Shown here in pieces: positions 19,492-30,771 of a stretch of 64,000 nucleotides of DNA. The notes beneath the pieces are model-generated. The model saw nothing but the letters and a program-made list of their open reading frames with translations, did not search any database and had not been told where the DNA came from. Made by a program: the position numbers and the translations under genes. This stretch comes from Megalobrama amblycephala (lineage: Eukaryota > Chordata > Actinopteri > Cypriniformes > Xenocyprididae), in NCBI RefSeq assembly GCF_018812025.1, contig NC_063061.1:37961366-38025365 (forward strand), read 5' to 3'. Every line of letters begins with the position of its first letter. Positions within the stretch are counted from its first letter, which is position 1.

Positions 19492-21165
19492 ATGGAGATA
19501 ATCGAGACTGAAGGGATTAAGATTCCAAATTCTGTTATAGTCAGTGGCTTAACGGAAACTGACAGTGATGATGAATTATTCAAAACGCTGAAACAATACG
19601 GGTCATTTGCCAAAACCGTGCGCATCGATGACAGGGAATCCGAGTTTTACCGAAATGTAATAATTGAGTACGACGGTGACCAAGCTTTGCAGTCCCTAGG
19701 ACCTCAACTGCCGTATGTCCACCAGCTGTCAAACGAACCAGGTATTAAGTGCCATGTGAGAGCGTTAGCCAGTGTGTTTACACAGCAACTGGGCAGTAGC
19801 ATAACAAAGTCCTACCTAGACAGATTGAAAGAAATAGCAGAACTGAGCGGAAACAACTTTGAGTCCATACTGAGTGAAATGCTGTCTCAAATGAGTGCTG
19901 ACCTCACATCAGGACCCGCCGAACCTGGTAGTATTAGTGGAAATACTTGTGAGAAAACATATTGGACATCCCCTGATGGAAATTCTGACCCAATCCTTGA
20001 TCCGCCGAGTCAGATAGATGACATACCGTCCCAACCTATTCCTATCAATTTGATTGAGCCAACCCTTCGCACCTCGTCCAAAATTCTCAACCCTCCTGAA
20101 GTGCAAAGACTAGTAGTTGAGCATGTTGTGCGGATTGGTGAAGTGGCAGTGCAAGGGCAGGTACAGCCCAGGCTCAGAGTATTTTCTGGAAAATGCCCCA
20201 GGCCTGGCAATGAGGTAGATTACGACATTTGGCGTTCTAGTGTCGAATTCATTTTGAAAGATCCTTCCTTGTCCGATTTGCATGTGTCAAGGCGGATATT
20301 AGACAGTCTTTTGCCTCCTGCATCAGATGTTGTAAGGCATCTGAACCCTGAATCTCCCCCTTCTGCTTACCTCCAGCTGTTGGATTCCGCTTTCGGAGCT
20401 GTCGAGGATGGGGATGAATTGTTAGCGAAATTCATGAATACTCTGCAGGATGCTGGTGAGAGACCGTCCACTTATCTGTATAGGCTGCAGTCAGCTTTAA
20501 GGGCAACCGTCAAAAGAGGTGGTGTTGCCCCAGAGGAGGCAGACAGGCATCTTCTCAAGCAGTTTTGCAGGGGCTGCTGGGATAACGACTTAATCACTGA
20601 ACTGCGATTAGAACAAAAGCGAAACAATCCTCCTTCTTTTGCACAGCTTCTGCTTATGCTTCGTACGGAGGAAGATAGACATACTGCGAAAGCAACTCGA
20701 ATGAAGCAGCATCTTGGGTCTTCTAAGCAGAAAGCGCTTATGCACTCTCAGAAAGCATGGGTTTCTGCTGAATTAGAACAGAACGAAAGCCCAAGAGTGA
20801 GCCCTCTTGAAACTGAAACACGTGAGTTAAAGAAGCAGATTGTCAAGCTTCAGAGTCAGTTAGAAAATCTTACAATCCAAACAAAACATCCAAAGAAGGC
20901 TTCGTCAAAAGAGGTAATAAAAAGACCTGCACCATCTGATCAAAAAAAGTCAGGAGCTGCTGCGAGTGTAGTTTCGGTCAATAGGAAGCAGACTGATAGA
21001 CCTAGGCCATGGTACTGTTTCACATGTGGTGAGGACGGCCACATTGCATCATCCTGTACGTCTGAGCCAAACCCTGAGCTTGTTGCAACTAAACGTAAGC
21101 TGTTAAGGGAGAAACAGTTACAGTGGGATTCACAGAATTCCACTAACAGCTCTGATTTAAACTAG
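19492..21165 (+). CDS. Gypsy Gag related to PNMA proteins, complete frame
   Basis: Structural protein of a Ty3/Gypsy element, 557 codons, start ATG at 19492. Residues about 15-75 (SVIVSGLTETDSDDELFKTL, NVIIEYDGDQ) look like an RRM-type fold; about 225-390 is the capsid region, beginning RLRVFSGKCPRPGNEVDYD and including HVSRRILDSLLPPASDVVRH, LQSALRATVKRG and NPPSFAQLLLMLRTEEDR; about 440-460 is a short coiled coil; about 511-524 is a CCHC zinc knuckle (CFTCGEDGHIASSC). This order and the capsid motifs match PNMA/ZCCHC12-type host genes, known to derive from Gypsy Gag. The TAG at 21163-21165 lies just past the point where the pol frame opens. Confidence 0.9.
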   Translation: MEIIETEGIKIPNSVIVSGLTETDSDDELFKTLKQYGSFAKTVRIDDRESEFYRNVIIEYDGDQALQSLGPQLPYVHQLSNEPGIKCHVRALASVFTQQLGSSITKSYLDRLKEIAELSGNNFESILSEMLSQMSADLTSGPAEPGSISGNTCEKTYWTSPDGNSDPILDPPSQIDDIPSQPIPINLIEPTLRTSSKILNPPEVQRLVVEHVVRIGEVAVQGQVQPRLRVFSGKCPRPGNEVDYDIWRSSVEFILKDPSLSDLHVSRRILDSLLPPASDVVRHLNPESPPSAYLQLLDSAFGAVEDGDELLAKFMNTLQDAGERPSTYLYRLQSALRATVKRGGVAPEEADRHLLKQFCRGCWDNDLITELRLEQKRNNPPSFAQLLLMLRTEEDRHTAKATRMKQHLGSSKQKALMHSQKAWVSAELEQNESPRVSPLETETRELKKQIVKLQSQLENLTIQTKHPKKASSKEVIKRPAPSDQKKSGAAASVVSVNRKQTDRPRPWYCFTCGEDGHIASSCTSEPNPELVATKRKLLREKQLQWDSQNSTNSSDLN

Positions 21166-21179
21166 AGTCAGTTCCTGTT

Positions 21180-24100
21180 GTGGGACAAATGGGAGCTGAG
21201 GCTAAATTGAGTTGTCCCAACGTTAACCGTGTTTTCAAGAAATGTCAAATTCCTAGGAAGCAGAGTGCAAGTCTACCTAAGGGTCTAGTTGGTGCTAGAT
21301 GTGTTGCTGAAGTCAGCATTGCTGGTAAGAAATGTCATTGTCTATTAGACACAGGATCACAGGTCACAACCGTGCCTAAGTCCTTTTATGAGCAACACCT
21401 CTCAGCATACCCAATCAACTCCCTAGATGATATACTGGAGGTAGAAGGCGCCAATGGCCTTTCTGTTCCATATGAAGGTTACATAAAGGTAGACGTTACC
21501 TTCCCTGAAGAGTTTTTGGGTACAACTGTCGAGGTGGCTACGGTAGCCTTAGTCGTTCCAGATGTACGATCTCACACTCAGCCCTTGGTTTTAATCGGTA
21601 CAAACACTCTTGACATTCTTTATGAGCAGCAGTTACAGGCAAATTCCCCAAAGCACCAACCATCCCTATTTGGGTATAGGGTGGTTCTGAAAACCCTTGA
21701 AGCGAGGCGAAAGCAGAACACGAGTGGCATTTTGGGTCATGTTAGATTAAGGAGCAACATACCTGAGGTCATGTCTGCTGGTCAAACTGTTGTTGTGGAA
21801 GGCTCTGTTGCAGTACCTGGTGGTGTAGATAAGTGTGTAGTAGTAGAACACCCGTCAGATTCCTCTCTACCTGGTGGTGTGTTTGTGAAACGCTGCTTAC
21901 TTACCCCTTCTAATAGTCAGCCTGTTCGATTACCTGTGGTACTCAAAAATGAAACCGAGCATGATATAGCTATTCCTCCAAGGTGCATAATAGCAGAGCT
22001 GCATGCAGTTGAGTCTGTGCTTCCTCAGTCAAGTGTTCCCCTTGTTAATAAACACCTACCTGTGCAGGAGTCCAATTTTGCTCTAAATTTTGGTGAGTCT
22101 CCATTGTCACAAGAGTGGCGGGACCGCATTTCTGCAAAGCTCAGAGAAATGCCTGATGTTTTTAGTCAACACGATTTAGACTTTGGGCATACGCAAAAGG
22201 TGAAACATCGTATACAATTGCACGATGAAACTCCATTTAAACATAGAGCGCGCCCGATCCATCCTCAAGATCTGGAAGCTGTCCGCAGGCACCTGCGTGA
22301 TCTTCTTGCAAGCAAGGTTATTCGCGAGTCTGAGTCACCCTTTTCTTCTCCTATCGTAGTGGTGCGGAAGAAAAACGGAGATGTGCGGTTGTGCATAGAC
22401 TATAGGAAGTTAAACCTCCAGACAGTAAAAGACGCTTATGCGTTACCCAACCTTGAGGAAACGTTTTCTGCCTTAACTGGGTCAAAATGGTTTTCCGTGC
22501 TTGACTTGAAGTCCGGGTATTACCAGATTGAAGTGGAAGAATCAGACAAACCCAAAACCGCTTTCGTCTGTCCCCTGGGGTTTTGGGAATTTAATCGTAT
22601 GCCGCAGGGGGTCACTAACGCCCCAAGTACTTTCCAGAGATTGATGGAAAAGTGTATGGAGGACATTAATCTCAGGGAAGTACTTGTCTTCCTGGACGAT
22701 TTAATTATATTTTCTGAGACTTTAGAAGAGCATGAAAGACGACTGTTGAAAGTCCTTTCTCGGCTCAGAGAATATGGGTTAAAACTTGCCCTTGAAAAGT
22801 GCAAATTCTTCCAGACTTCCGTTCGTTACTTAGGGCACATCGTGTCAGAGCGCGGAGTAGAGACGGATCCGGAAAAAATAGAAACCCTAAAAACCTGGCC
22901 GAGTCCCACAAACCTTAAAGAATTAAGGTCATTTTTGGGCTTTTCGGGGTATTACCGCCGATTTATTAAGGATTACTCAAGGGTGGTGAAACCGCTCACT
23001 GACCTAACCGTGGGGTATCCACCAACTAGGAAAGGTAGTAAGCGAAGTGAGGGTAAGGGTACATACCACAACCCTAAAGAGCCTTTCGGGGGTCGCTGGA
23101 CACAACTTTGTGAGGTGGCATTTCGGTCTGTTATTGACAAATTAACTACTGCACCTGTGTTGGGCTTTGCGAACCCTAAACTTTCCTACTTCCTACATAC
23201 AGATGCCAGCACCAAGGGGTTAGGAGCTGCTCTGTATCAGGAACAGGAAGGGCAAATGCGAGTCATTGCATATGCAAGTAGAGGGTTGTCCCGTAGCGAA
23301 TCGCACTACCCAGCCCACAAGCTTGAATTCCTTGCCCTTAAATGGGCGGTAACTGAAAAGTTTAGGGACTATCTGTATGGCAGCCAATTCACTGTCATTA
23401 CAGACAGCAACCCTTTAACTTACGTACTTACTACGGCAAGACTAGACGCAACTAGCTATCGATGGCTTGCTGCTCTCTCCACTTTTTCATTTAAGTTACA
23501 GTATAGAGCAGGCAAACTAAATGCTGATGCCGATGGTCTATCGTGGCGACCTCAAGAACCATTGGCCGAAAACCCAGTATCTCAAAAAGAGTATGAACGG
23601 ATTCAGCAGTTTATGCAGCATCATCTTACGGAAGCTGCAGATGCTCATGACACTGTAAGTGAGGTAGTACAGGCTATCTGCGAGAAGCACCTGGTCAGAC
23701 AGCCAACGGACGTTGGGTCTGGTATAGCTTTTGTTGAGTCCCTTGCACTTTACCCCGATGCTATACCTGATAGTTATGAGCGAGAGGATGATTTTGAGGG
23801 GTTACCTGTTGTATCTTTCTTGTCGAGGAATCTCTGCGATGAGCAAAGGGCAGATCCGGTCATTCGGGAGGTAATATCTTACTTAGAGTCAGGAGAAAAG
23901 CCCCCACCAACAGTCAGGAAGGAACTCCCAGATCTTCCCTTCTTTCTAAGAGAGTGGAGCCGTCTTGAGTTAAGAGATGGAGTGCTTTATCGGAAGCGGC
24001 AGGTGGAGGATTCAGTTACTTACCAGCTTGTGCTTCCTGAAGACCTGAGGCCCTCTGTATTGAGTAGTTTGCATGACAGTATGGGTCATATGGGAGTAGA

Positions 24101-25862
24101 GAGAACTCTAGATTTAGCCAGGTCTCGCTTCTATTGGCCAAAGATGGCTGCGGAGGTAGAACAAAAGATCAGGACATGTGGTCGTTGTGTGAGGAGGAAA
24201 GCATTACCTCAAAAAGCTACACCATTGGTTAATATCCAAGCCACAAGACCTTTAGAGTTAGTCTGTATGGACTTTCTCTCATTAGAACCAGACAAAAGTA
24301 ATACTAGAGACATCTTGGTAATCACTGACTTTTTTACCAAATATGCTGTGGCAGTCCCCACACCCAACCAGAAAGCAAGAACTGTAGCGAAATGCCTTTG
24401 GGAACATTTTGTTGTGCACTATGGGTTCCCTGAGCGCCTTCATAGCGATCAGGGCCCAGATTTCAAATCGCGCACCATCAAAGAGCTCTGTGAAATGGCA
24501 GGTGTTAAGAAAACACGAACAACCCCCTACCATCCCAGGGGAAACCCTGTTGAACTCTTCAACAGGACCTTGCTTAGCATGCTAGGTACCTTAGAAGAAA
24601 AAGACAAGGTCCACTGGAGAGATTTTGTAAAGCCATTAGCTCACGCGTACAACTGCACGAGACATGAGGTCACTGGGTTTACTCCTTATGAATTGATGTT
24701 CGGCCGTCAACCCAGGTTACCTGTCGACCTTGCTTTTGGACTGCCGTATCATGATAGTCCCCGTCAGTCTCACTCAGAGTATGTTAAACACCTAAAAACC
24801 AATCTGAAAGAGAGTTATTTACTTGCGTCACGTGGTATGTCAAAGAGTGCAGAAAGGAACAAAGCTAGGTTTGACAAATCTGTAACGCATTGCTCCTTGG
24901 AGATTGGGGATCGAGTATTGGTGAGGAACGTTAGGTTACGCGGGAAGCACAAGTTGGCAGACAAGTGGGAGTCTGAGGTGTATGTTGTGGTAAATCAGGC
25001 AGCTGATTTGCCAGTTTACACAGTTCGTCCAGAGAGAAAGGACGGTCCTCTGCGTACTCTTCACAGAGACTTGTTGCTCCCGTGTGGGTTTTTACCATCT
25101 CCAGAAGTTGAAACACCCACTCTAACCAAACCCACCTCGAGACCTAGAACACGACAAAGTCTTGATGTTCTGTTAAGTGATGATGTTTCTCTTTCTGATT
25201 CAGAAGAAGGAAATTCATATTGCGGGTACAATCATCCTCCAAATATGGAGACAGTGCGTTTTTCTACTGTTCATGATATCTGTAAGGGAAAAGAAACCGT
25301 GTGTGGTGATTCTGATGATAACCCAGCCAAGCAAACTTCCCCAAACGGTGACATTTTGCAAGGAGACCAGAGTGAATACTTACCTGTTGAAAACTTACCG
25401 GTCAGTGCATCTCGTGAATGCTTACCTGTCGATGTTCCTGGAGTCCCTGAACAAAGTAACTTACCTGATGAAGGCCAAGTTGAAGTCGTATTGGGTAATT
25501 CTGTTGATGGAGTTGAAGTAATGGGTGTTGAGAACTCGGATGTTCCTGCAAAAGAAACGGAACAACACTCAGAAGATGAGATAGAAAACACAGACACTAT
25601 GCTAAGGCGTTCTGTCAGACAGAGAGAGAAACCAGAGCGACTTACTTATTTTCAGCCAGGAAACCCATTAATATATGTGGTTCAGTCATTGTTTCAAGGT
25701 CTGAATTCAGCTTTTGTTAAATCTCTTGGTGGAGATGAAGATTTGAGCGTTCTTCCCTTGCTGTCTAATGGTTCACATGGCGTGGTAACCAGTCAGCCAA
25801 ATAGAACATGCAAAGGGGCTTGCATGAATTCAGGAGGGGAGAATGTAACCCAGGTTAGATGA
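21180..25862 (+). CDS. Gypsy Pol polyprotein, complete frame
   Basis: About 1,560 codons without interruption; the frame is open from 21156, overlapping the gag end, with first ATG at 21189, so expression by frameshift, readthrough or reinitiation is possible. Domains: aspartic protease LLDTGSQVTT (about 21342-21371); RT 22240-22880 with FLDD at 22691-22702 in place of YxDD; RNase H 23180-23550 (HTDASTKGLGAAL, NADADGLSW); integrase HHCC 24070-24200 and core 24260-24620 (CMDFLS, HSDQGPDF, PVELFNRTL carrying the three acidic residues); a C-terminal region with LHRDLLLP, then a 250-residue acidic tail. Relatives usually have R where L follows the last catalytic E. The only complete gag+pol pair here. 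Confidence 0.93.
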   Translation: MGQMGAEAKLSCPNVNRVFKKCQIPRKQSASLPKGLVGARCVAEVSIAGKKCHCLLDTGSQVTTVPKSFYEQHLSAYPINSLDDILEVEGANGLSVPYEGYIKVDVTFPEEFLGTTVEVATVALVVPDVRSHTQPLVLIGTNTLDILYEQQLQANSPKHQPSLFGYRVVLKTLEARRKQNTSGILGHVRLRSNIPEVMSAGQTVVVEGSVAVPGGVDKCVVVEHPSDSSLPGGVFVKRCLLTPSNSQPVRLPVVLKNETEHDIAIPPRCIIAELHAVESVLPQSSVPLVNKHLPVQESNFALNFGESPLSQEWRDRISAKLREMPDVFSQHDLDFGHTQKVKHRIQLHDETPFKHRARPIHPQDLEAVRRHLRDLLASKVIRESESPFSSPIVVVRKKNGDVRLCIDYRKLNLQTVKDAYALPNLEETFSALTGSKWFSVLDLKSGYYQIEVEESDKPKTAFVCPLGFWEFNRMPQGVTNAPSTFQRLMEKCMEDINLREVLVFLDDLIIFSETLEEHERRLLKVLSRLREYGLKLALEKCKFFQTSVRYLGHIVSERGVETDPEKIETLKTWPSPTNLKELRSFLGFSGYYRRFIKDYSRVVKPLTDLTVGYPPTRKGSKRSEGKGTYHNPKEPFGGRWTQLCEVAFRSVIDKLTTAPVLGFANPKLSYFLHTDASTKGLGAALYQEQEGQMRVIAYASRGLSRSESHYPAHKLEFLALKWAVTEKFRDYLYGSQFTVITDSNPLTYVLTTARLDATSYRWLAALSTFSFKLQYRAGKLNADADGLSWRPQEPLAENPVSQKEYERIQQFMQHHLTEAADAHDTVSEVVQAICEKHLVRQPTDVGSGIAFVESLALYPDAIPDSYEREDDFEGLPVVSFLSRNLCDEQRADPVIREVISYLESGEKPPPTVRKELPDLPFFLREWSRLELRDGVLYRKRQVEDSVTYQLVLPEDLRPSVLSSLHDSMGHMGVERTLDLARSRFYWPKMAAEVEQKIRTCGRCVRRKALPQKATPLVNIQATRPLELVCMDFLSLEPDKSNTRDILVITDFFTKYAVAVPTPNQKARTVAKCLWEHFVVHYGFPERLHSDQGPDFKSRTIKELCEMAGVKKTRTTPYHPRGNPVELFNRTLLSMLGTLEEKDKVHWRDFVKPLAHAYNCTRHEVTGFTPYELMFGRQPRLPVDLAFGLPYHDSPRQSHSEYVKHLKTNLKESYLLASRGMSKSAERNKARFDKSVTHCSLEIGDRVLVRNVRLRGKHKLADKWESEVYVVVNQAADLPVYTVRPERKDGPLRTLHRDLLLPCGFLPSPEVETPTLTKPTSRPRTRQSLDVLLSDDVSLSDSEEGNSYCGYNHPPNMETVRFSTVHDICKGKETVCGDSDDNPAKQTSPNGDILQGDQSEYLPVENLPVSASRECLPVDVPGVPEQSNLPDEGQVEVVLGNSVDGVEVMGVENSDVPAKETEQHSEDEIENTDTMLRRSVRQREKPERLTYFQPGNPLIYVVQSLFQGLNSAFVKSLGGDEDLSVLPLLSNGSHGVVTSQPNRTCKGACMNSGGENVTQVR
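25832..25843 (+). promoter_or_regulatory. Polypurine tract
   Basis: AGGAGGGGAGAA immediately before the 3' LTR TGTAACCC; primes plus-strand DNA synthesis in this element class. It overlaps the last codons of pol, whose stop lies inside the LTR start. Confidence 0.8.
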
Positions 25863-26561
25863 AGAGAAATTGAAGAGAATTATTTAATTTAGTCACAGTT
25901 ATTAACATCATATTTCTCTTAATAAAAGTTGGAAAGAAGTGTTAAGGTTATTAAAAACATTTAAAAAATTTGCAAATTTATCCCATTTAGTAGATTAGTG
26001 ATTAATCAATGAGAGCTCTTTGTCATCGCGTGCGCCCTGCGTGTCATCGAGCATGCGCAATGACAGAAGAGACGAGTTGATGAAGAAAAGACGTGATCTG
26101 ATCTTCGTGATCAAATTTGATTAAATATAGATTAAAAAACCCTCTGAATATCGTACAAACAATTAAAATCATTTATTTTGAGGCGTCCAGCATCTCAAGA
26201 TGTCAATTGAACATTGTTGAGACGCATTTTACTCGTTCAAAGACACCATTGCTGGTCACGCGCATGTGATAGAGACACGCCTGTGTGAGAGAAAAAAACG
26301 AACTCCGAGTTCACCGACGCCATTGTAGGCTACACACGAGCGTGTGAGAGACACGCGCCTGTGAGCGAGTAAAATCAATTTGTAGAGTTCACTGACGCCA
26401 TTGTGGGTCACGTGTAAAGACACGCGCCTGTGTAAGAAAAAAAAAGACTTGATTGAGAGGCCAGGTTTTTTTTTCTTCCTTGTTTTTTCTATTTTTTTTC
26501 TTCTACTTTTTCTTCTTCCTTCAATCATTAAATTGTCAGCAATTCTTTAAAGGGTGCTACA
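25844..26561 (+). mobile_element. 3' LTR of the PNMA-like Gypsy element, internally deleted
   Basis: Starts and ends like the 5' LTR but only 718 bp long. It lacks one 78-bp tandem unit and about 690 bp corresponding to roughly 18645-19337 of the 5' LTR, with a short TCA microhomology at the junction. The remaining sequence differs from the 5' LTR at only a handful of positions. Followed by ACTG (26562-26565), the duplicated target. Confidence 0.88.
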
Positions 26562-26565
26562 ACTG

Positions 26566-27332
26566 TATTACACTAACAAGATTTATGTGTGAAAATGCAG
26601 AACATGAAAGAGATCGCGGATGTGTTTATGAAAATCGTCAGCTCAATACGTGCACGGTCGCTTCAGAGAAGGCTGTTTGTTTCGAGTGAATTTGTTCTCC
26701 GGCTAGTTGTCATGGCAACTGAATAAACAAAAATCTCGCCTGGTAAAAATGTATTAGTCAAATGCAAGTCAGACAGAAACTAAAAGGATATGAAAGGGCA
26801 TCGTTATATTCCTTTTTATTAAAATTTAACAAAAGCTTATTATAATTGTGTACGATCTACCAGCATTGTCTTTGCGATCGACTGGTAGATCGCGATCGAC
26901 CTATTGGGCACCCCTGTACTAGACTTACATCACGTAGTGTATGCGTGCAACTCTCTGTTTTTTTGTAAACAGAGAAATACTCAATAACTTCAGATCCCAT
27001 ATCGTTAAAAGAATAATCACGATATTATCGCAGGCGATATCGCACACCCCTATAAAGGACTCAATATCAGTAGCGACTCCTGGCTGTAAGTTTAGGTAGG
27101 GCAGATTGTGGGTCTCAGCGCTAATTTATGATAAACTTTGTAAGCTTTATATCCTAATCGCTGAACACATCAGACACACTTTTGGCAGAAATCTAATGTC
27201 CTTGCATTATTCAGCCTGATGGTGCCACTCTATTGATGATTGACAGACTTTACTTCACCCAACAAACGCATAGAATGCCATCTTAGAATTAATAATGTAG
27301 TATTTATTGCATCTAAATGTTGTTTTAGTATA
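26566..27332. other. Intergenic sequence with two DNA-transposon ends
   Basis: About 26850-26916 reads, in complement, as a hAT-type terminus beginning CAGGGGTGCCCAATAGGTCG followed by GATCGCGATC; no partner end was seen. About 27000-27052 in complement begins TAGGGGTGTGCGATATCG, another common fish transposon terminus. No coding sequence. Confidence 0.5.
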
Positions 27333-27336
27333 TTAA

Positions 27337-29167
27337 AGCTGCAGTAGGTATTTTTTGTAAAAATGTATTTTTTACATATTTGTTAAACCTGTCATTATGT
27401 CCTGACAGTAGAATATGAGACAGATAATCTGTGAAAAAATCAAGCTCCTCTGGCTCCTCCCAGTGGTCCTATTGCCATTTGCAGAAAAACACCGCTCCGG
27501 TAAGAAACAACCAATCAGAGCCAGGAGGAGTGTCTTGGCAGTGTCAATCAAGCTCGTGTGCACGCTGATCACACTCCTGTCATGCACAGCCATAGTGCAC
27601 AGCGCGTACAGGCGTTCAAATTCAAGATTACTGGTGTGCCGCAGCTTTGCTTATGGCGGACAAACAATCCAATCCAATTTCGTACGTATAATACGCCATA
27701 AAGTGCGTATCATATGCACGCGAAAACTGCGTACCATACACAGGCCATATATTTTGACGTATATATTCTACGAGATTACAAACTCGTACTATTGATACGC
27801 ATTTTCGTGTGATTGGGCTCTATTATGTCATGATATGCTTTTTTATATATGATTTTTTCAGGCGAGAATGTGCTGGTTTAAAGCTCAAATTTGTGGTTTA
27901 TTGATAAAGATAGCGCCTTTCTGAAAATTTGATCTGATGTTGTCGGCAGGGTTGGGAAGGTTACTTTTAGAATGTATTTCACTATAGATTACAAAATACA
28001 TGCTTTAAAAAGTAATCTGTAACATATTTCGTTACATTACTCAAGTTTAGTAACTTAATCTAAATACTTTGGAATACTTTTAAATACTTCAAGGACCATA
28101 TTAACTTGATGTTCTGTTTACAAGTTTACAACCTGTAAATAAAAATGACCTCTATCCTCTATTTTTAACATCAGTTACAAAATATATATCTGCAATTTAT
28201 TAGACATAACCTATGTATTGGTAAAGAATTTAATATATTGATAAACAAATAAAGAAAATATTTGTTTCTTTTAACATCACATCTATATATAATTAATATT
28301 GATATATCATTCCTAAATGATATTTTTATATTTGTAAAGATGTGCATAAGAGGAATAACAAAATATTAAATAACAACAATAAAATATTGTTAATAATATA
28401 GGTTGTTTTATAGGTGTAGAGTCGAATTGACACAGTGGTTTAAATTGTTTTATAAACAAAGTTTGTTTGTAACATTTAGAATGTTTATAAAGAAAATGAA
28501 ATGAAATGATCTACACAATAATCTCGAGAGAAGGCCTATATTCAAAGCTGACTCACCTACGGTTTCTCAACAGTTTTTTGCATCTCTCCATTTTACAGGT
28601 TTGGAAAAAAATGTGATCACTTTGTGTGAACTATCCCTAGTATAAATATGTTTATACTTTTATTTAACCTTAGTGCACTGATAGCTGCATTAATATTAAC
28701 CATATAAACAACAAACAGCGGAAAAAAAACTATTTGATTTTTTAAAATAATCCTTTAATTATTATTTTTTTAATTATTATTAGTGATGCACCTATTTTGA
28801 TTTTTCATGGCCAATAGAAGCAAATTGTCTGATTCTGATACTGGTTGGAAATGTTTTTTTTAAAGCAAATTTATTTGTTGTTTATTTGTTCAAAAAATAT
28901 GTGTAGCTCTTTAATATTAGAGGCAAACACTGCAGTTTTATCACAATCCCAACAAAGATGTTATGAACATGATCAGTTGTTTTTCATTTAAATTAATGTA
29001 TAATTTCAAGATTAACAGCAAAAATAGCATGGTCTTACTTTAACTTTGTTATAAGACACCTGCACAAAACAAAATCAGCAGACGGACTGAATGAAATGTA
29101 AATTCACTCTCTGACAGTAGGTGGCGCTTATGGAATAGCAGTGATATAGCGATTCCATGGTTACCAC

Positions 29168-29204
<37 letters not shown>

Positions 29205-30767
29205 CAGTGCTGCGCTGGAGATAAGAGGAAAAGCCAGCAAAACATGTCTGAAGACAGTTGCCTTCAGAGATACATTATCAACCACAATTTAATATTTATG
29301 TTATTCATCCTATATTTGGCGAACAGTGAGCTTGTGCATGGTGCAGTATTTTCTCTGCTAACGCGTCTGTCTCTCCTCTTTGTGTCCGTATTCAGCCTGT
29401 GCCTGTGTTAACGTCCTGTTTACAGGCTTTGTAAATATTTCCCGAAAATTTGGGAAATTATTACAAAGCAGTTTGTTTGCAAGCCCAGAATAAAGACAGA
29501 CCAAAATAAAACTAAAAAACCTTTGGATATGACCAGTTGACTACTGCATTCATGTACCCAGCCGAGAGCAGCCTTACCTCGGCTAATTCTTCTGACGTTT
29601 GCCGCTGGCTCCATTTTGGCTGAGGGCAACGTGACGTTTCATAAATTTATATATGGCTATTTAACTTTTGTATCGTACTAAAGCGCTGATTTTGTACGTT
29701 TGACTGAATTGTTTGCTTTATTTCTTATTGTATATTTTTATACCTTTTATAATGGCTATTATTGAACATTAAAACTGACATTTAACAAAAAGAGAAGGTT
29801 TCATTACAATGAAGATAATCAGAGTATGCACAAATAGTATTACATTTAATATTTTTGAAATGTAAATGAAAAGAGGCAGGGTTGTTTAATATTTCGTTTT
29901 GTTATAAATATAAGCAGACATTGCAGATAATTAATCACTCATTGCCTGAGGCTATTAATATGTTTTTGTTTGTTTCTTTAAATAAAACGAAAAGAGGCAG
30001 AGTGGTGTTTAATAACAAATTTTGTTTTATTCTTGGCTAAAATATACATACAGAGATAACCGGAGAAGCCAGCGCGATCAAGTATGCTGCTGTTCCATTT
30101 GCAGAATCACCGGACTTGTGTCCTCCCGTCCCGTCCACGTGAGTCGAACTTGCCAAGTCCTAACTACCAAGGACGCGAGTCCGAACTTAGTGAACTTGGT
30201 TTTGAGAAACGCCTAGTGTCAAAACTCTAGCCGCATAGCATACAGATAAAATGTCACGCACTGTGGAAAGCAACTATTGAAACCTACTAATTCACTGGCT
30301 TGTCATGATGCTGAAATAATGTACTAGCAAGACTTATTTAGCATTACATATCGATAGAATAATTACTTGCATACTGTAATGTTAGTTACCGTTATATTAT
30401 CTTACTAGCTATTTATTACTTATAGAAATAGTGCAACGTCATATAGTTACATTACATGTATTGCAAAATACTATTGTTTTGAGGACCAAGTTTGTAGTCA
30501 AAGTATGGGCAGGCCATAGTCAATGTAAATCATATTGTTGATGTTTCGTCCGTACCAGTGAATGTGCCATAACTGTTTATCTGCCATCATCGGTGGCCCT
30601 GCTTGCTTACTAGCCTGCGCGTTCACAGCAGACTCCATTGTGATGGGGGAGGAGCTGTGGAGCGAGGGCTGTAGCGCAGCAGAGAGCAAGGGGGAGTGAC
30701 CTGTGAGTTGTGCTTGTTCGAATTTTCAGGCTAAGTCAACGTTTTCTAAAAACTCCCTACTGCAGCT
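27337..30767. mobile_element. TTAA-flanked non-autonomous DNA element
   Basis: Inverted termini AGCTGCAGTAGG both sides, extended to ...TTTTT/..., immediately flanked by TTAA (27333-27336 and 30768-30771). TTAA targets are used by piggyBac and Kolobok; the TTAAAG start is closer to Kolobok/T2. Left arm to about 27660 and right arm from about 30540 look like one short element; the 2.9 kb between them is AT-rich with no protein-coding signal, a (CA)n tract at about 29170-29204 and a block starting GGTTGGGAAGGTTACTTTT (about 27950), so it probably contains further insertions that I could not delimit. Confidence 0.65.
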
Positions 30768-30771
30768 TTAA

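Noticed and set aside
25177..25597. Open frames on both strands at the end of the Gypsy pol
   Set aside because: They overlap the acidic C-terminal tail of the intact pol frame and have no recognisable features.
26850..27052. A complete hAT element between the Gypsy 3' LTR and 27052
   Set aside because: Only right-hand termini were found; no matching left ends or target duplications.
29049..29411. Open frames on both strands around a CA tract
   Set aside because: Dinucleotide repeat translated as HTHT/VCVC; no other support.
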